From NCBI RefSeq assembly GCF_016464425.1, contig NZ_JADDKQ010000009.1, positions 267,201 through 331,200 on the forward strand: a stretch of DNA of 64,000 bases. Reading direction: 5' to 3'. Below the pieces are notes generated by a model. The model worked only from the letters and a program-made list of their open reading frames with translations, made no database searches and had not been told where the DNA came from. The translations under genes and the position numbers were made by a program. The stretch comes from Actinotalea solisilvae. GTDB taxonomy: Bacteria > Actinomycetota > Actinomycetes > Actinomycetales > Cellulomonadaceae. The first letter of the stretch is position 1. Every line of letters starts with the position of its first letter. Of the stretch, positions 26,637 to 38,665 are shown one piece after another.

Positions 26637-28195
26637 GCGGCACTTCCTTCCATGACGAGGTCGAGCACCGCGTGCTCGTCGATGCTGTCGGCCGGCCCCT
26701 GGTGCACGACGCGGCCGTCGGCGACGACCAGGACGCGGTGGGCGAGGGCGAGGACCTCCTCGATCTCGCTCGAGACGACGACGACGGCGTTGCCGGCCGC
26801 CGCGAGGCGCTGGACGAGGCCGTAGATCTCGGCGCGCGCGCCCACGTCGACGCCGCGGGTCGGCTCGTCGAGGAGCAGGACGCGGCAGCCGTGGACCAGC
26901 CACCGCGCGAGCATGACCTTCTGCTGGTTGCCGCCCGAGAGCGTGCGGGCGTGGCGCTCCGGGTCGGTGGGGCGTACGTCGAGCGCCTCGATCTGCTCGC
27001 GCGCGACCCGGCGCTCCCCGCGCTCGTCGAGGACGGAGGCGCGCGCGTACCGCGCGAACGTCGAGAGGGTGACGTTGCGGTAGACGGGCTCGTCGAGGAG
27101 CAGGCCCTGGCTCTTGCGCTCCTCCGGCGCGAGGCCGATGCCCGCCCGGACGGCGGCGGCGACGGACCCGGCGGGGAGCGCGCGTCCCGCGACGCGCACC
27201 CGGCCCGACGTCGCGCGACGGGCGCCGTAGACGGTCTCGAGGATCTCCGAGCGGCCCGAGCCGACGAGACCCGCGAGCCCGACGACCTCCCCGGCGCGGA
27301 CCTCGAACGAGACGTCCGCGAAGACGCCCTGCAGGGCCAGGCCGTCGACCTCGAGCAGCACGGGCGCGTCCGGGGCGACGGCGGCGCGCGCCGGGAAGAC
27401 CTGCTCGACGGACCGGCCGGTCATGAGCCGGATGAGGTCCGCCGTCGGCGTCGACGCGACGGGCAGCCCGGTCGCCACCGTCCGGCCGTCCTTGAGGACG
27501 GTGATGCGGTCCCCGATCCGCCGGATCTCCTCGAGGCGGTGGGAGATGTACACGACCGCGACGCCGTCGGACGTGAGCTGCCGGACGACGCGGAAGAGGT
27601 TCTCGACCTCCGCCGAGTCGAGCACGGCCGACGGCTCGTCCATGACGATGAGCCGGGCGTCGTGGGACAGGGCGCGCGCCATGCTGACGACCTGCTTCTC
27701 GGCCGCGGACAGGCGGCCGACCTCGCGGTGCGGCGGGAGGTCCCCGTGCCCGAGGCGCGTGAGGAGCTCGCGCGTCCGTGCCGCCGCCCGGGACCGCTGC
27801 GTGAAGCCGCCGCGGGCGAGCTCGTGGCCGAGGAAGACGTTCTCCGCGATCGTGAGCCCGTCGACGACGTCGAGCTCCTGGTACATCGTGGCGACGCCGG
27901 CGTGCAGGGCGGCGACGGGCGACGTGACGGGGAGCGGCTCGCCGCGCCACAGGACCTCGCCCGCGTCGGGCCGGTGCGCCCCCGCGAGCACCTTGATGAG
28001 GGTGGACTTGCCCGCCCCGTTCTGGCCGAGCAGGCAGTGCACCTCCCCCGGGCGGACGTCGAGGTCGACGCCGTCCAGCGCCTTCGCGCCCGGGAAGTGC
28101 TTGACGATGCCCCGCATCTCGAGCAGGGCACCCGTCGGCGCGGGTGTCGTCGCCGGTCCGGCCGGGGCGGCGCCCCGCGTGTCGTCATCGACCAT
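26633..28195 (-). CDS. RbsA/XylG-type sugar ABC transporter ATPase (two ABC domains)
   Basis: 520 residues with duplicated ABC domains. Domain 1: Walker A GQNGAGKST (57-65), signature LSAAEKQ, Walker B LIVMDEP. Domain 2: degenerate Walker A GLVGSGRSE, intact signature LSGGNQQKV and Walker B LLLDEPTRG, as usual in CUT2 ATPases. It energises the sugar importer encoded downstream. The ATG at 28195 has no Shine-Dalgarno but a TTGACG/TAGGTT promoter whose -10 ends 7 bases upstream, predicting a leaderless mRNA. Divergent from the ROK regulator. Confidence 0.94.
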   Translation of the reverse strand: MVDDDTRGAAPAGPATTPAPTGALLEMRGIVKHFPGAKALDGVDLDVRPGEVHCLLGQNGAGKSTLIKVLAGAHRPDAGEVLWRGEPLPVTSPVAALHAGVATMYQELDVVDGLTIAENVFLGHELARGGFTQRSRAAARTRELLTRLGHGDLPPHREVGRLSAAEKQVVSMARALSHDARLIVMDEPSAVLDSAEVENLFRVVRQLTSDGVAVVYISHRLEEIRRIGDRITVLKDGRTVATGLPVASTPTADLIRLMTGRSVEQVFPARAAVAPDAPVLLEVDGLALQGVFADVSFEVRAGEVVGLAGLVGSGRSEILETVYGARRATSGRVRVAGRALPAGSVAAAVRAGIGLAPEERKSQGLLLDEPVYRNVTLSTFARYARASVLDERGERRVAREQIEALDVRPTDPERHARTLSGGNQQKVMLARWLVHGCRVLLLDEPTRGVDVGARAEIYGLVQRLAAAGNAVVVVSSEIEEVLALAHRVLVVADGRVVHQGPADSIDEHAVLDLVMEGSAA

Positions 28196-28202
28196 GCCGC
28201 CG

Positions 28203-28232
28203 AACCTAGGCGGGACTTCTGACGGGCGTCAA
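28203..28232 (-). promoter_or_regulatory. Promoter of the CUT2 importer operon (leaderless)
   Basis: Minus strand: -35 TTGACG (28227-28232), 18-base spacer, -10 TAGGTT (28203-28208), then 7 bases to the ATPase ATG. The first GTGAAGC motif of the ROK region lies 6 bp upstream of the -35. Confidence 0.65.
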
Positions 28233-28238
28233 GCAAAA

Positions 28239-28298
28239 GGTGAAGCTGTCTCGTCGGGCACGTGAAGTGCGACGGGCACAAGTCCGGTGTGCTTCACT
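28239..28298. promoter_or_regulatory. Candidate ROK operator region with GTGAAG motifs
   Basis: Three related sites occur in the divergent region: GGTGAAGC (28239-28246), CGTGAAGTG (28261-28269) and the inverted copy GCTTCAC (28291-28297). The spacing between the two direct copies is 22 bases, about two turns. The outermost sites flank the two promoters, which fits cooperative repression by a dimeric or tetrameric ROK protein. Confidence 0.45.
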
Positions 28299-28305
28299 GC
28301 CCCCG

Positions 28306-29487
28306 ATGGATCCCCTGACGAAGCCCACCGTGCGGCCGACGGGTGCCGGCGAGATGTTCCAGCTGCTCCGGGACGGCCGTCCCCGCACGCGGTCCGAGCT
28401 CGCCCAGGTCACCGGTCAGGCCCGCTCGACGATCGCGGCGCGGATCGACCACCTGCTCGCCCTGGGCCTCGTGGGGCCGGCGGGCGAGGCGACGTCAACG
28501 GGCGGCCGGCCCCCCGCCACGTTCGCGTTCCAGCCGAGCGCGCGGATCGTCCTCGCCATCGACCTCGGTGCCACCCACGCACGCCTGGCCGTCACGGACC
28601 TCGGGTCGACCGTGCTCGCGGAGCACCAGGAGCCGATCACGATCGCGCACGGGCCGGGGCCGGTCCTCGAACGTGCGGCGGCCGTCGGGCGCAAGCTCGT
28701 CGACCAGGCCGGGCGGTCGATGTCCGACCTCGTGAGCGTGGGCATCGGCCTGCCGGGGCCCGTGGACCACGCCACGGGACGCCCCACGAACCCGCCGATC
28801 ATGCCGGGCTGGGACGACACCGACGTCCCCGGCATCGTGCGCGGGCTCCTCGGGGTCCCCGTCCTCGTGGACAACGACGTCAACATCATGGCGCTGGGCG
28901 AGCACCGCGCGGAGTTCCCCGAGGTGGACCACCTCCTCTTCGTCAAGGTCGCGACCGGCATCGGGGCGGGCGTCATCAGCGACGGGACGATGCGCCGGGG
29001 CGCGCAGGGGGCCGCGGGCGACCTCGGGCACATCGCCGTGCCGGGCGGGCGGGACCTGCTGTGCCGCTGCGGCAACACGGGCTGCCTGGAGGCGCTGGCC
29101 AGCGGTCGGGCGATCGCCACGGCGCTGGCCGAGCAGGGCGTGGAGGCGACGTCCACGTCCGACGTCGTCGCACTGGTCCGGGCCGGCGACCTGCGGGCGA
29201 GCCAGGCCGTGCGGGAGGCGGGCCGCGACATCGGCGGCGTCCTCGCCGCCGCGGTCAGCCTCCTCAACCCCTCCGTCATCGTCATCGGCGGGAACCTCGC
29301 GGAGGCGGGCGAGCACCTGCTCGCGGGCATCCGCGAGGTCGTCTACCGCCGCTCCCTGCCCCTGGCGACGCAGCACCTGCGCATCGTGGCGAGCCGGACG
29401 CGCGGCCGCGCGGGCGTGCTGGGGGCGAGCGCGATGGCGGTCGAGCACGTGCTGTCGGCGGAGGCGATCGAAGGGTGGGTCCAGTGA
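28306..29487 (+). CDS. ROK-family transcriptional regulator (NagC/XylR type)
   Basis: 393 residues. An N-terminal winged helix (about 14-65: LLRDGRPRTRSELAQVTGQARSTIAARIDHLLALGLV) is followed by a ROK sugar-kinase-like domain with LAIDLGATHARLAV (phosphate loop) and the zinc/ROK signature CRCGNTGCLEA. It should bind DNA in the divergent region and release it on binding a sugar. It is transcribed away from the importer and overlaps the ThuA-like gene (GTGA), tying that gene to the same regulon. Confidence 0.92.
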   Translation: MDPLTKPTVRPTGAGEMFQLLRDGRPRTRSELAQVTGQARSTIAARIDHLLALGLVGPAGEATSTGGRPPATFAFQPSARIVLAIDLGATHARLAVTDLGSTVLAEHQEPITIAHGPGPVLERAAAVGRKLVDQAGRSMSDLVSVGIGLPGPVDHATGRPTNPPIMPGWDDTDVPGIVRGLLGVPVLVDNDVNIMALGEHRAEFPEVDHLLFVKVATGIGAGVISDGTMRRGAQGAAGDLGHIAVPGGRDLLCRCGNTGCLEALASGRAIATALAEQGVEATSTSDVVALVRAGDLRASQAVREAGRDIGGVLAAAVSLLNPSVIVIGGNLAEAGEHLLAGIREVVYRRSLPLATQHLRIVASRTRGRAGVLGASAMAVEHVLSAEAIEGWVQ

Positions 29488-30155
29488 GCGGGCAGGCACC
29501 GAGCAGGCAGGCACTGGTCGTCCGCGGCGGCTGGGAGGGCCACGACCCGGTCGGGGCGACGGACCGCTTCCTCCCGTTCCTCGCCGGGGCGGGCTACGAC
29601 GTCGTGGTCGAGGACACGCTCGAGGTCTACGCCGACGCGGAGCTCATGCGGGCCACGGACCTCGTGGTGCAGAGCTGGACGATGGGCGAGATCCTCCCCG
29701 ACGAGCTCGCCGGGCTGCGCGACGCCGTCGCCGCCGGCACGGGCTTCGCGGGCTGGCACGGCGGCGTGGTGGACGCGTTCCGCGCGTCGCCCGAGTACGG
29801 CCAGCTGACGGGCGGGATCTTCCTCGCCCATCCGCGGGACCTGGTCGAGCACACGGTCGAGGTCGTGCCGGAGCGGGCCGACCACCCCATCGTCCGCGGC
29901 CTCGGCACCCTCTCCCTGAGGACCGAGCAGTACTGGGTCGCGACCGACTCGCTCAACGACGTCCTGGCGACGACGACGGTGCCCGCCGACCCGGACGACC
30001 CCTGGTCCGCGCCGGTGCGCAGCCCGGCGATCTGGACGCGCACGTGGGGCCGGGGCCGGGTCTTCGTCTGCACGCCCGGCCACCTCGTCGCGGACCTCGA
30101 CGTCCCCGAGCTCCGCGGCGTGATCGAGCGCGGCCTGCTCTGGGCCAGTCGCTGA
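29484..30155 (+). CDS. ThuA-like protein (trehalose utilisation/glutamine-amidotransferase-like fold)
   Basis: 223 residues of the ThuA family: ALVVRGGWEGHDP at the N-terminus, VVQSWTMGEI near 65, GTGFAGWHGGVVDAF near 85-99, DHPIVRGLGTL near 135 and GRVFVCTPGHL near 195. ThuA proteins act with ThuB-type dehydrogenases on 3-keto-disaccharides in rhizobia; the chemistry of other members is poorly known. The GTG at 29484 overlaps the ROK stop codon by 4 bases. With the Gfo/Idh oxidoreductase and TIM-barrel protein at 21.8-24.1 kb it suggests keto-sugar processing. Confidence 0.85.
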   Translation: MSGQAPSRQALVVRGGWEGHDPVGATDRFLPFLAGAGYDVVVEDTLEVYADAELMRATDLVVQSWTMGEILPDELAGLRDAVAAGTGFAGWHGGVVDAFRASPEYGQLTGGIFLAHPRDLVEHTVEVVPERADHPIVRGLGTLSLRTEQYWVATDSLNDVLATTTVPADPDDPWSAPVRSPAIWTRTWGRGRVFVCTPGHLVADLDVPELRGVIERGLLWASR

Positions 30156-30183
30156 CGGACCGGCTCACGGTCGGCGGGCCGGC

Positions 30184-30980
30184 TCAGGGACGCGGCGTGA
30201 CCCGCTCCCGGTAGTGGTAGGTGTCGACCACCTCGAACCCGAGGCCGGCGTAGAGCGCGACCGCACCGGCGTTCGAGGCCTCGACCTGGAGGAACGCCCG
30301 CTCGGCCCCCCTCCCGGCGGCGTCCCGCAGGGCCGCGAGGGTCAGGGCGCGACCGATCCCCCGGCGCCGGCCGGCCGCGGGGACCATGAGGCACGACACG
30401 GCGACCCAGTCGTCGGCGGGCGCCGCCCGCACGACGCCGAGCAGGGTGCCGTCCGCCGCACGCGCGGACAGGTACCGCGCGGGCGAGCCGGTGAGGATCC
30501 GGGCGGCGAGCCCGTGGTCGACACCATGACCGCTCAGCTGGGACTTCACGCCGACCCAGCCGGCGACCCACGCGGCGTCCGGGGCGTCGGCGACGTGCAC
30601 CGTCGCGCCGTCGGACGGCTCGGGTGCCGGGAGCTCGGCGAGGCCGCCGCGCGCCATGACCTGCGTGGTGGCGGCGACCGCGTAGCCACGGCGGGCCAGG
30701 CGTGCGTCGAGGTCGGCGGGCGCCGAGCCGGCGCAGACGCGGACGACGGGCGGCAGCCCGTGCTCGCGGTAGAGGGCCTCGGCACCGTCGAGCGCGCGCT
30801 CCGGGTCGGCGGGCTCGGCGAGCGCCACGACGCTGTTCGCCCGTCGCGTGAAGCCGGCCGACCGGCCGACCTGCCAGCCGTCGATCGTGGTGACGTCGAC
30901 CGGACGCCACGTCGCCACCTCGACGCGGACGCCGGGCGCCCCGGGGCTGCGGCCGGGACGGACGGCGGCCGACGCCGACG

Positions 30981-30984
<4 letters not shown>
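30184..30984 (-). CDS. GNAT acetyltransferase, two-domain
   Basis: 266 residues. The C-terminal half is a clear GNAT domain with VSCLMVPAAGRRRGIGRALTLAAL (acetyl-CoA loop RRRGIG near residue 206) and ASNAGAVALYAGLGFEVVDTYHYRER at the end. The N-terminal half (TTIDGWQVGRSAGFTRRANSV...) resembles the N-lobe of double-GNAT proteins. GTG start at 30984 overlaps the stop of the preceding GNAT gene (GTGA). It is the last of three coupled genes after ligA. Substrate unknown. Confidence 0.85.
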
Positions 30985-34859
<3,875 letters not shown>

Positions 34860-34863
<4 letters not shown>

Positions 34864-35951
34864 CGCGCCGTCCGCGTCACGGTCGCCTCGGCGAGCACCC
34901 GCGTCCCGTCGTAGAGCACGGCGGACTGGCCGGGCGCGAGGCCGCGCAGGCCGGCGTCGACCACGACCTCGACGTCGCCGGACGCCCCCGCCACCGCGCG
35001 CGCCCGGGCGGCGAGCGGCGACCCGTGCGCGCGCACCTGGACGCTGCAGTCGAACCACGCGCCGTCGGCCGGCGGGGCGAACCAGACCGCGTCCGTGCCG
35101 TGCAGGCGCGTCACGGTGAGGAGCTCGGCCGCGCCGACGACGACCGTGTTGCTCGCCGGGCGCACCTCGAGCACGTACCGCGGCCGCCCGTCGGGCGCGG
35201 GCCGGTCGAGCGCGAGGCCCTTGCGCTGCCCGACGGTGTACGCGTAGGCGCCGTCGTGCCGCCCCACCACGGCGCCCTCGGCGTCCACGACCTCACCCGG
35301 CCGCGAGCCGAGCCGCCGGCGCAGGAAGCCCTGCGTGTCGCCGTCGGCGACGAAGCAGATGTCGTAGGAGTCGGGCTTCGCCGAGACGCCGAGCCCGCGC
35401 GCGGCCGCCTCGGCGCGGACGTCGTCCTTCGACGCCGCGTCGCCGAGCGGGAACATCGCGCGCGCCAGCCGCTCGGGGCCCATGACCGCGAGCACGTAGG
35501 ACTGGTCCTTGGCCGCGTCGCGCGCGCGGTGCAGCGAGCGCGTGCCGTCGTCGGCGATCTCGACCCGCGCGTAGTGGCCGGTGCAGACGGCGTCGAACCC
35601 GAGCGCGACGCCCTTGTCGAGCAGCGCCTCGAACTTGATGTGCTCGTTGCAGCGCACGCACGGGTTGGGGGTCCGGCCGGCCTCGTACTCGGCCACGAAG
35701 TCCGCGACCACGGTGCGCTCGAACGTCTCCGACAGGTCCCAGACGTAGTACGGGACGCCGAGCACGTCCGCCGCGCGCCGCGCGTCGCCCGCGTCCTCGA
35801 TCGAGCAGCACCCGCGCGAGCCGGTGCGGTACTCGTCGCGGTCGCGCGAGAGGGCCATGTGGACGCCGACGACGTCGTGCCCCGCGTCGACCGCACGCGC
35901 CGCGGCCACGGCGGAGTCGACCCCGCCGGACAGGGCTGCCAGGACGCGCAT
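34860..35951 (-). CDS. mnmA: tRNA 2-thiouridine(34) synthase
   Basis: 363 residues. Adds sulfur to the wobble uridine of tRNA(Glu/Gln/Lys) using persulfide sulfur from a cysteine desulfurase. PP-loop SGGVDS (8-13), first catalytic cysteine C98 in NPCVRCN, and C199 in SYDICFV, both at canonical positions. The ATG at 35951 has TACCCT (35958-35963) exactly 6 bases upstream and no Shine-Dalgarno, so it heads a leaderless transcript including the methionine-synthase-like gene. The likely sulfur donor is the desulfurase at 40431-41672. Confidence 0.97.
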
Positions 35952-35957
35952 GCGCCC

Positions 35958-35963
35958 AGGGTA
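35958..35963 (-). promoter_or_regulatory. -10 element of mnmA (leaderless)
   Basis: TACCCT on the minus strand ends 6 bases before the mnmA ATG. The divergent VOC gene at 36015 has a similar CACACT at 36003-36008, so two leaderless promoters lie within 63 bases. Confidence 0.5.
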
Positions 35964-36014
35964 CGGGCGCGCGGCGGGCGTGCGGACGCGCGTCCCGCGG
36001 GCCACACTGCGGCC

Positions 36015-36416
36015 ATGACCGAGCCGGGCACCGCGCCGCGCGGCACCGCACCCGGTGCGCCGCCCGCACGGTTCCTCGACCTGTGCCTCGACGCGCGCGA
36101 CCACCACGCCCTCGCCGACTGGTGGTGCACCGCGCTCGGCTACCGCCGCGCCGAGCCGCGCGCCGGCGACGCCGCGGCGCCCGAGGACCCGGTGCTGCTG
36201 GTCGACCCGACCGGGGCCGCGCCCCGCCTGTGGGTCAACCCCGTGCCCGAGCCGAAGGCCGTGAAGAACCGCATGCACGTCGACGTCGTGGGCGACCGCG
36301 ACGCGCTGCTCGCCCTGGGCGCGACGCTGCTGCGCGCGCGCGACGACGCGATCCACTGGGACGTGCTGGCCGACCCCGAGGGCAACGAGCTCTGCTGCTT
36401 CGCCCCCGACGACTGA
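36015..36416 (+). CDS. VOC (glyoxalase-like) domain protein
   Basis: 133 residues, one VOC domain: [25 protein letters not shown] at the N-terminus, [10 protein letters not shown] near 88 and the terminal [14 protein letters not shown]. Related proteins are metal-dependent dioxygenases, isomerases or binding proteins; no substrate is evident. CACACT (36003-36008) lies 6 bases before the ATG with no ribosome site, consistent with leaderless translation. Divergent from mnmA. Confidence 0.82.
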   Translation: MTEPGTAPRGTAPGAPPARFLDLCLDARDHHALADWWCTALGYRRAEPRAGDAAAPEDPVLLVDPTGAAPRLWVNPVPEPKAVKNRMHVDVVGDRDALLALGATLLRARDDAIHWDVLADPEGNELCCFAPDD

Positions 36417-36441
36417 CCCACCGCGCCCGGCACGCGCCGCC

Positions 36442-36828
36442 TCAGGCCCGCCGCGCGAGCCGCCGCCGCTGCGCCGCGACGTAGCCGCGCGCCCGGCGCG
36501 CGCCCCCGCGCAGGGCGATCGCCGTCTCGAGCGACGCGAGCGCGCGCTCGACCGCCGCGACGTCCGGCGACCAGCCGCGGCGCTCGCACTCCTCCAGCCA
36601 GTCGACGACGCCGCGGTGGCCGCGCTCGCCGTTGCACCGCCCGCACGCGGGCACCTCGTTCTCGAGCCACGACGGCCCGCCCTTCGCGCGCGGCACCAGG
36701 TGCTCGCGCGTCGGCACGACGAGGCCCGTGAAGGCGCGACCGCACCAGACGCACCGCGCCCCGTCCCGCTCGACCGCGAGCCGCAGCCGCTCGGTGCGCG
36801 GACGACCTGCCGCACCGGTACCGCTCAT
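36442..36828 (-). CDS. HNH endonuclease
   Basis: 128 residues. HNH motif with paired zinc cysteines: CVWCGRAF (C26, C29), the [11 protein letters not shown]is-Asn region and [11 protein letters not shown] lone, small HNH protein with no adjacent phage or restriction genes; such proteins in actinobacterial chromosomes are usually uncharacterised. The C-terminus (residues 85-128) is Arg/Ala-rich and basic, probably DNA-binding. The ATG at 36828 is preceded by TACGGT exactly 6 bases upstream (leaderless). It shares a 30-bp intergenic space with the divergent alpha/beta hydrolase. Confidence 0.85.
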   Translation of the reverse strand: MSGTGAAGRPRTERLRLAVERDGARCVWCGRAFTGLVVPTREHLVPRAKGGPSWLENEVPACGRCNGERGHRGVVDWLEECERRGWSPDVAAVERALASLETAIALRGGARRARGYVAAQRRRLARRA

Positions 36829-36834
36829 CGCACG

Positions 36835-36852
36835 ACCGTACGTCGCTAGCGT
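36835..36852. promoter_or_regulatory. Two divergent -10 elements in a 30-bp intergenic region
   Basis: TACGGT on the minus strand (36835-36840) is 6 bases from the HNH ATG, and TAGCGT on the plus strand (36847-36852) is 6 bases from the hydrolase GTG. Each promoter's -35 must lie inside the other gene, so polymerases would compete for the same DNA. Confidence 0.5.
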
Positions 36853-36858
36853 GGCCCG

Positions 36859-37686
36859 GTGACCACCGAACGCGACGTCCGCCTGCGGGACGGCAGCACC
36901 CTGCGCACGTACGACACCGGGCCGTCCGGCGCGCCGACCCTCGTGTGGCACCACGGGTCGCCGCACACCGGCCCGTTCCCGCCGCCGCTCCTGCCCGCGG
37001 CGGCGGCCCGGGGGCTGCGGCTGGTGACGTACGCCCGCCCGTCGTACGGCGGCTCCACGCCGCGGCCCGGGCGCGACGTCGCGTCGGCGGGCGACGACGT
37101 CGCGCAGGTCGCCGACGCGCTCGGCCTCGGGCGCTTCGCGACCTACGGCCACTCGGGCGGCGGCCCGCACGCGCTGGCGTGCGCCGCCCTGCTCGGCGAC
37201 CGCGTCGTCGCCGCGGCGTCGATCTCGGGCCTGGCGCCGTTCACGGGCGACGACGCCTGGTTCGCGGGCATGGCCTCCGACGCCGCCCTGCGCGCGGCCG
37301 CCGAGGGCCGCGAGGCGCGGGCCCGGTACGCCGAGATCGAGGAGTTCGACCCGACCGTGTTCGTCGAGCGTGACTGGGCCGCGCTCGAGGGGCCGTGGGC
37401 CGCGCTGGGCGAGGACGCGGGACGGGCCGGGGAGCAGGGCGACGACGGCCTCGTCGACGACGACGTCGCCTTCACCGTCCCCTGGGGCTTCGACCCGGCG
37501 GCGATCGGTGCGCCGGTGCTGCTGGTCCACGGCGACCAGGACCGCATGGTCCCCGCGTCCCACTCGGTGCGGCTCGCGGAGCTCGTGCCGGACGCGGAGC
37601 TGTGGCTGCGCCCGGGCGACGGCCACATCTCCGTGCTGGACCGGTACGACGCCGTCGTGGGCTGGCTCGCCGGCCGGCTCGGCTGA
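36859..37686 (+). CDS. Alpha/beta hydrolase
   Basis: 275 residues. Oxyanion-hole region VWHHGSPHTG (about 29-38), nucleophile elbow GHSGGGP with Ser at about residue 97, acidic residue in LLVHGDQDRMVP (about 223) and His in GDGHISVLDRY (about 256). These are the triad positions of the esterase/proline-iminopeptidase-like class; the physiological ester or amide is unknown. GTG start at 36859 with TAGCGT exactly 6 bases upstream. A strong GC palindrome follows its stop codon. Confidence 0.88.
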   Translation: MTTERDVRLRDGSTLRTYDTGPSGAPTLVWHHGSPHTGPFPPPLLPAAAARGLRLVTYARPSYGGSTPRPGRDVASAGDDVAQVADALGLGRFATYGHSGGGPHALACAALLGDRVVAAASISGLAPFTGDDAWFAGMASDAALRAAAEGREARARYAEIEEFDPTVFVERDWAALEGPWAALGEDAGRAGEQGDDGLVDDDVAFTVPWGFDPAAIGAPVLLVHGDQDRMVPASHSVRLAELVPDAELWLRPGDGHISVLDRYDAVVGWLAGRLG

Positions 37687-37688
37687 GG

Positions 37689-37704
37689 CGCCCGGCGCCG
37701 GGCG
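37689..37704 (+). terminator. GC-rich palindrome after the alpha/beta hydrolase gene
   Basis: CGCCCGGCGCCGGGCG is a perfect 16-base palindrome 2 bases beyond the stop codon; it can fold into a 6-bp stem with a GCGC loop. Candidate terminator without U-tract. Confidence 0.45.
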
Positions 37705-37783
37705 GGGTGCTCTCGCCGTCTCACGGTTCGGATACACCCGGTCCACGGCTCAGCCCGCGCCGGGCACGGGCCGATGACAGGCC

Positions 37784-38062
37784 ATGGACATCACGCAGCA
37801 GCCCGGCTTCGCCGAGACGCACGCGGGCATCCGCCGCTCGTTCGGCGACGCGTGGGCGGAGCGCTTCTCCCTCGCCGCGCCGCTGATGATCGGCGACCCG
37901 ACGAGCCCGCTCTACCGCGCCTTCCTCGAGGGCCTCGAGGCGCACGTGGTGGGCGCCGTCGAGTCCGAGGCGCTCGCCTGGGGCCGGTGCCAGTCGCTCA
38001 TGGCGGAGGTCGCGGCGTCCGTCGTCGCGGAGGCCGAGGCCCTGCTCCTCGAGCCCCGCTGA
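37784..38062 (+). CDS. Small hypothetical protein
   Basis: 92 residues, acidic, probably helical, with no signal or membrane segment. It reads MDITQQPGFAETHAGIRRSFGDAW at the start and ends in an Ala/Glu-rich helix. I recognise no family. It has no clear Shine-Dalgarno, and no leaderless-type -10 at 6-8 bases, so the exact start is uncertain. Codon use (G/C third positions) matches its neighbours, which supports coding. Confidence 0.55.
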   Translation: MDITQQPGFAETHAGIRRSFGDAWAERFSLAAPLMIGDPTSPLYRAFLEGLEAHVVGAVESEALAWGRCQSLMAEVAASVVAEAEALLLEPR

Positions 38063-38140
38063 CCCTCCGCGGGCGCCTCGGGGCGTCCGGGCGCACCATG
38101 GTCGCCTCGCCCGCTCGCTGTTCGGCACGGAGGCCCGCCC

Positions 38141-38626
38141 ATGACCACGACCGACGACGGCGCCCGCAGGGTCGCCGCGCTGCTCGCCGACGAGCGCACG
38201 GCGATGCTCACCACGACGGCGCCCGACGGGACGCTCATGAGCCGGCCGATGGCGCTGCAGGAGGTCGAGCCCGACGGCGACCTGTGGTTCTTCGCGCAGC
38301 GCTCGTCCCGCACGGTCGCCCACCTGGCGGCCCACCCGCAGGTCAACGTCACCGTGTCCTCGGCGTCGACGTGGGTCTCGCTCACGGGCACCGCGCGCGT
38401 GGTGACCGACGACGCGAGGAAGCGCGAGCTGTGGAGCACCGTGGTCGAGGCGTGGTTCCCCGACGGCCCCGACGACCCCGAGGTCGTCCTCCTCGAGGTC
38501 GAGGGCGACTCGGCGGAGTACTGGGACACGCCGGGCGGCCGCGTCGCGAGCCTCGTCAGCTTCGTCAAGGCCAAGGCCACCGGACAGCCCTACGACGGCG
38601 GCGAGAACGAGCGCGTCGAGCTCTGA
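38141..38626 (+). CDS. Pyridoxamine 5'-phosphate oxidase-like FMN-binding protein (general stress protein 26 type)
   Basis: 161 residues of the split-barrel flavin-binding family: TAMLTTTAPDGTLMSRPMALQEVEPDGDLWFFAQRSSRTV (about 24-63) and VNVTVSSASTWVSLTGTARVV (about 72-92), as in YdaG/GS26 proteins. Such proteins bind FMN or F420 and reduce small molecules under stress; a specific reaction cannot be given. The ATG at 38141 is preceded by GGAGG 7 bases upstream. It converges with the polymerase-like gene. Confidence 0.85.
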   Translation: MTTTDDGARRVAALLADERTAMLTTTAPDGTLMSRPMALQEVEPDGDLWFFAQRSSRTVAHLAAHPQVNVTVSSASTWVSLTGTARVVTDDARKRELWSTVVEAWFPDGPDDPEVVLLEVEGDSAEYWDTPGGRVASLVSFVKAKATGQPYDGGENERVEL

Positions 38627-38665
38627 GCCGCGCGTCGCCGCCCGGGGGCCCGCACCGCGCGACGC

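Noticed and set aside
36442..36828. Lone HNH gene as part of a prophage or restriction system
   Set aside because: No terminase, integrase, methylase or capsid gene is nearby, and base composition matches its surroundings.
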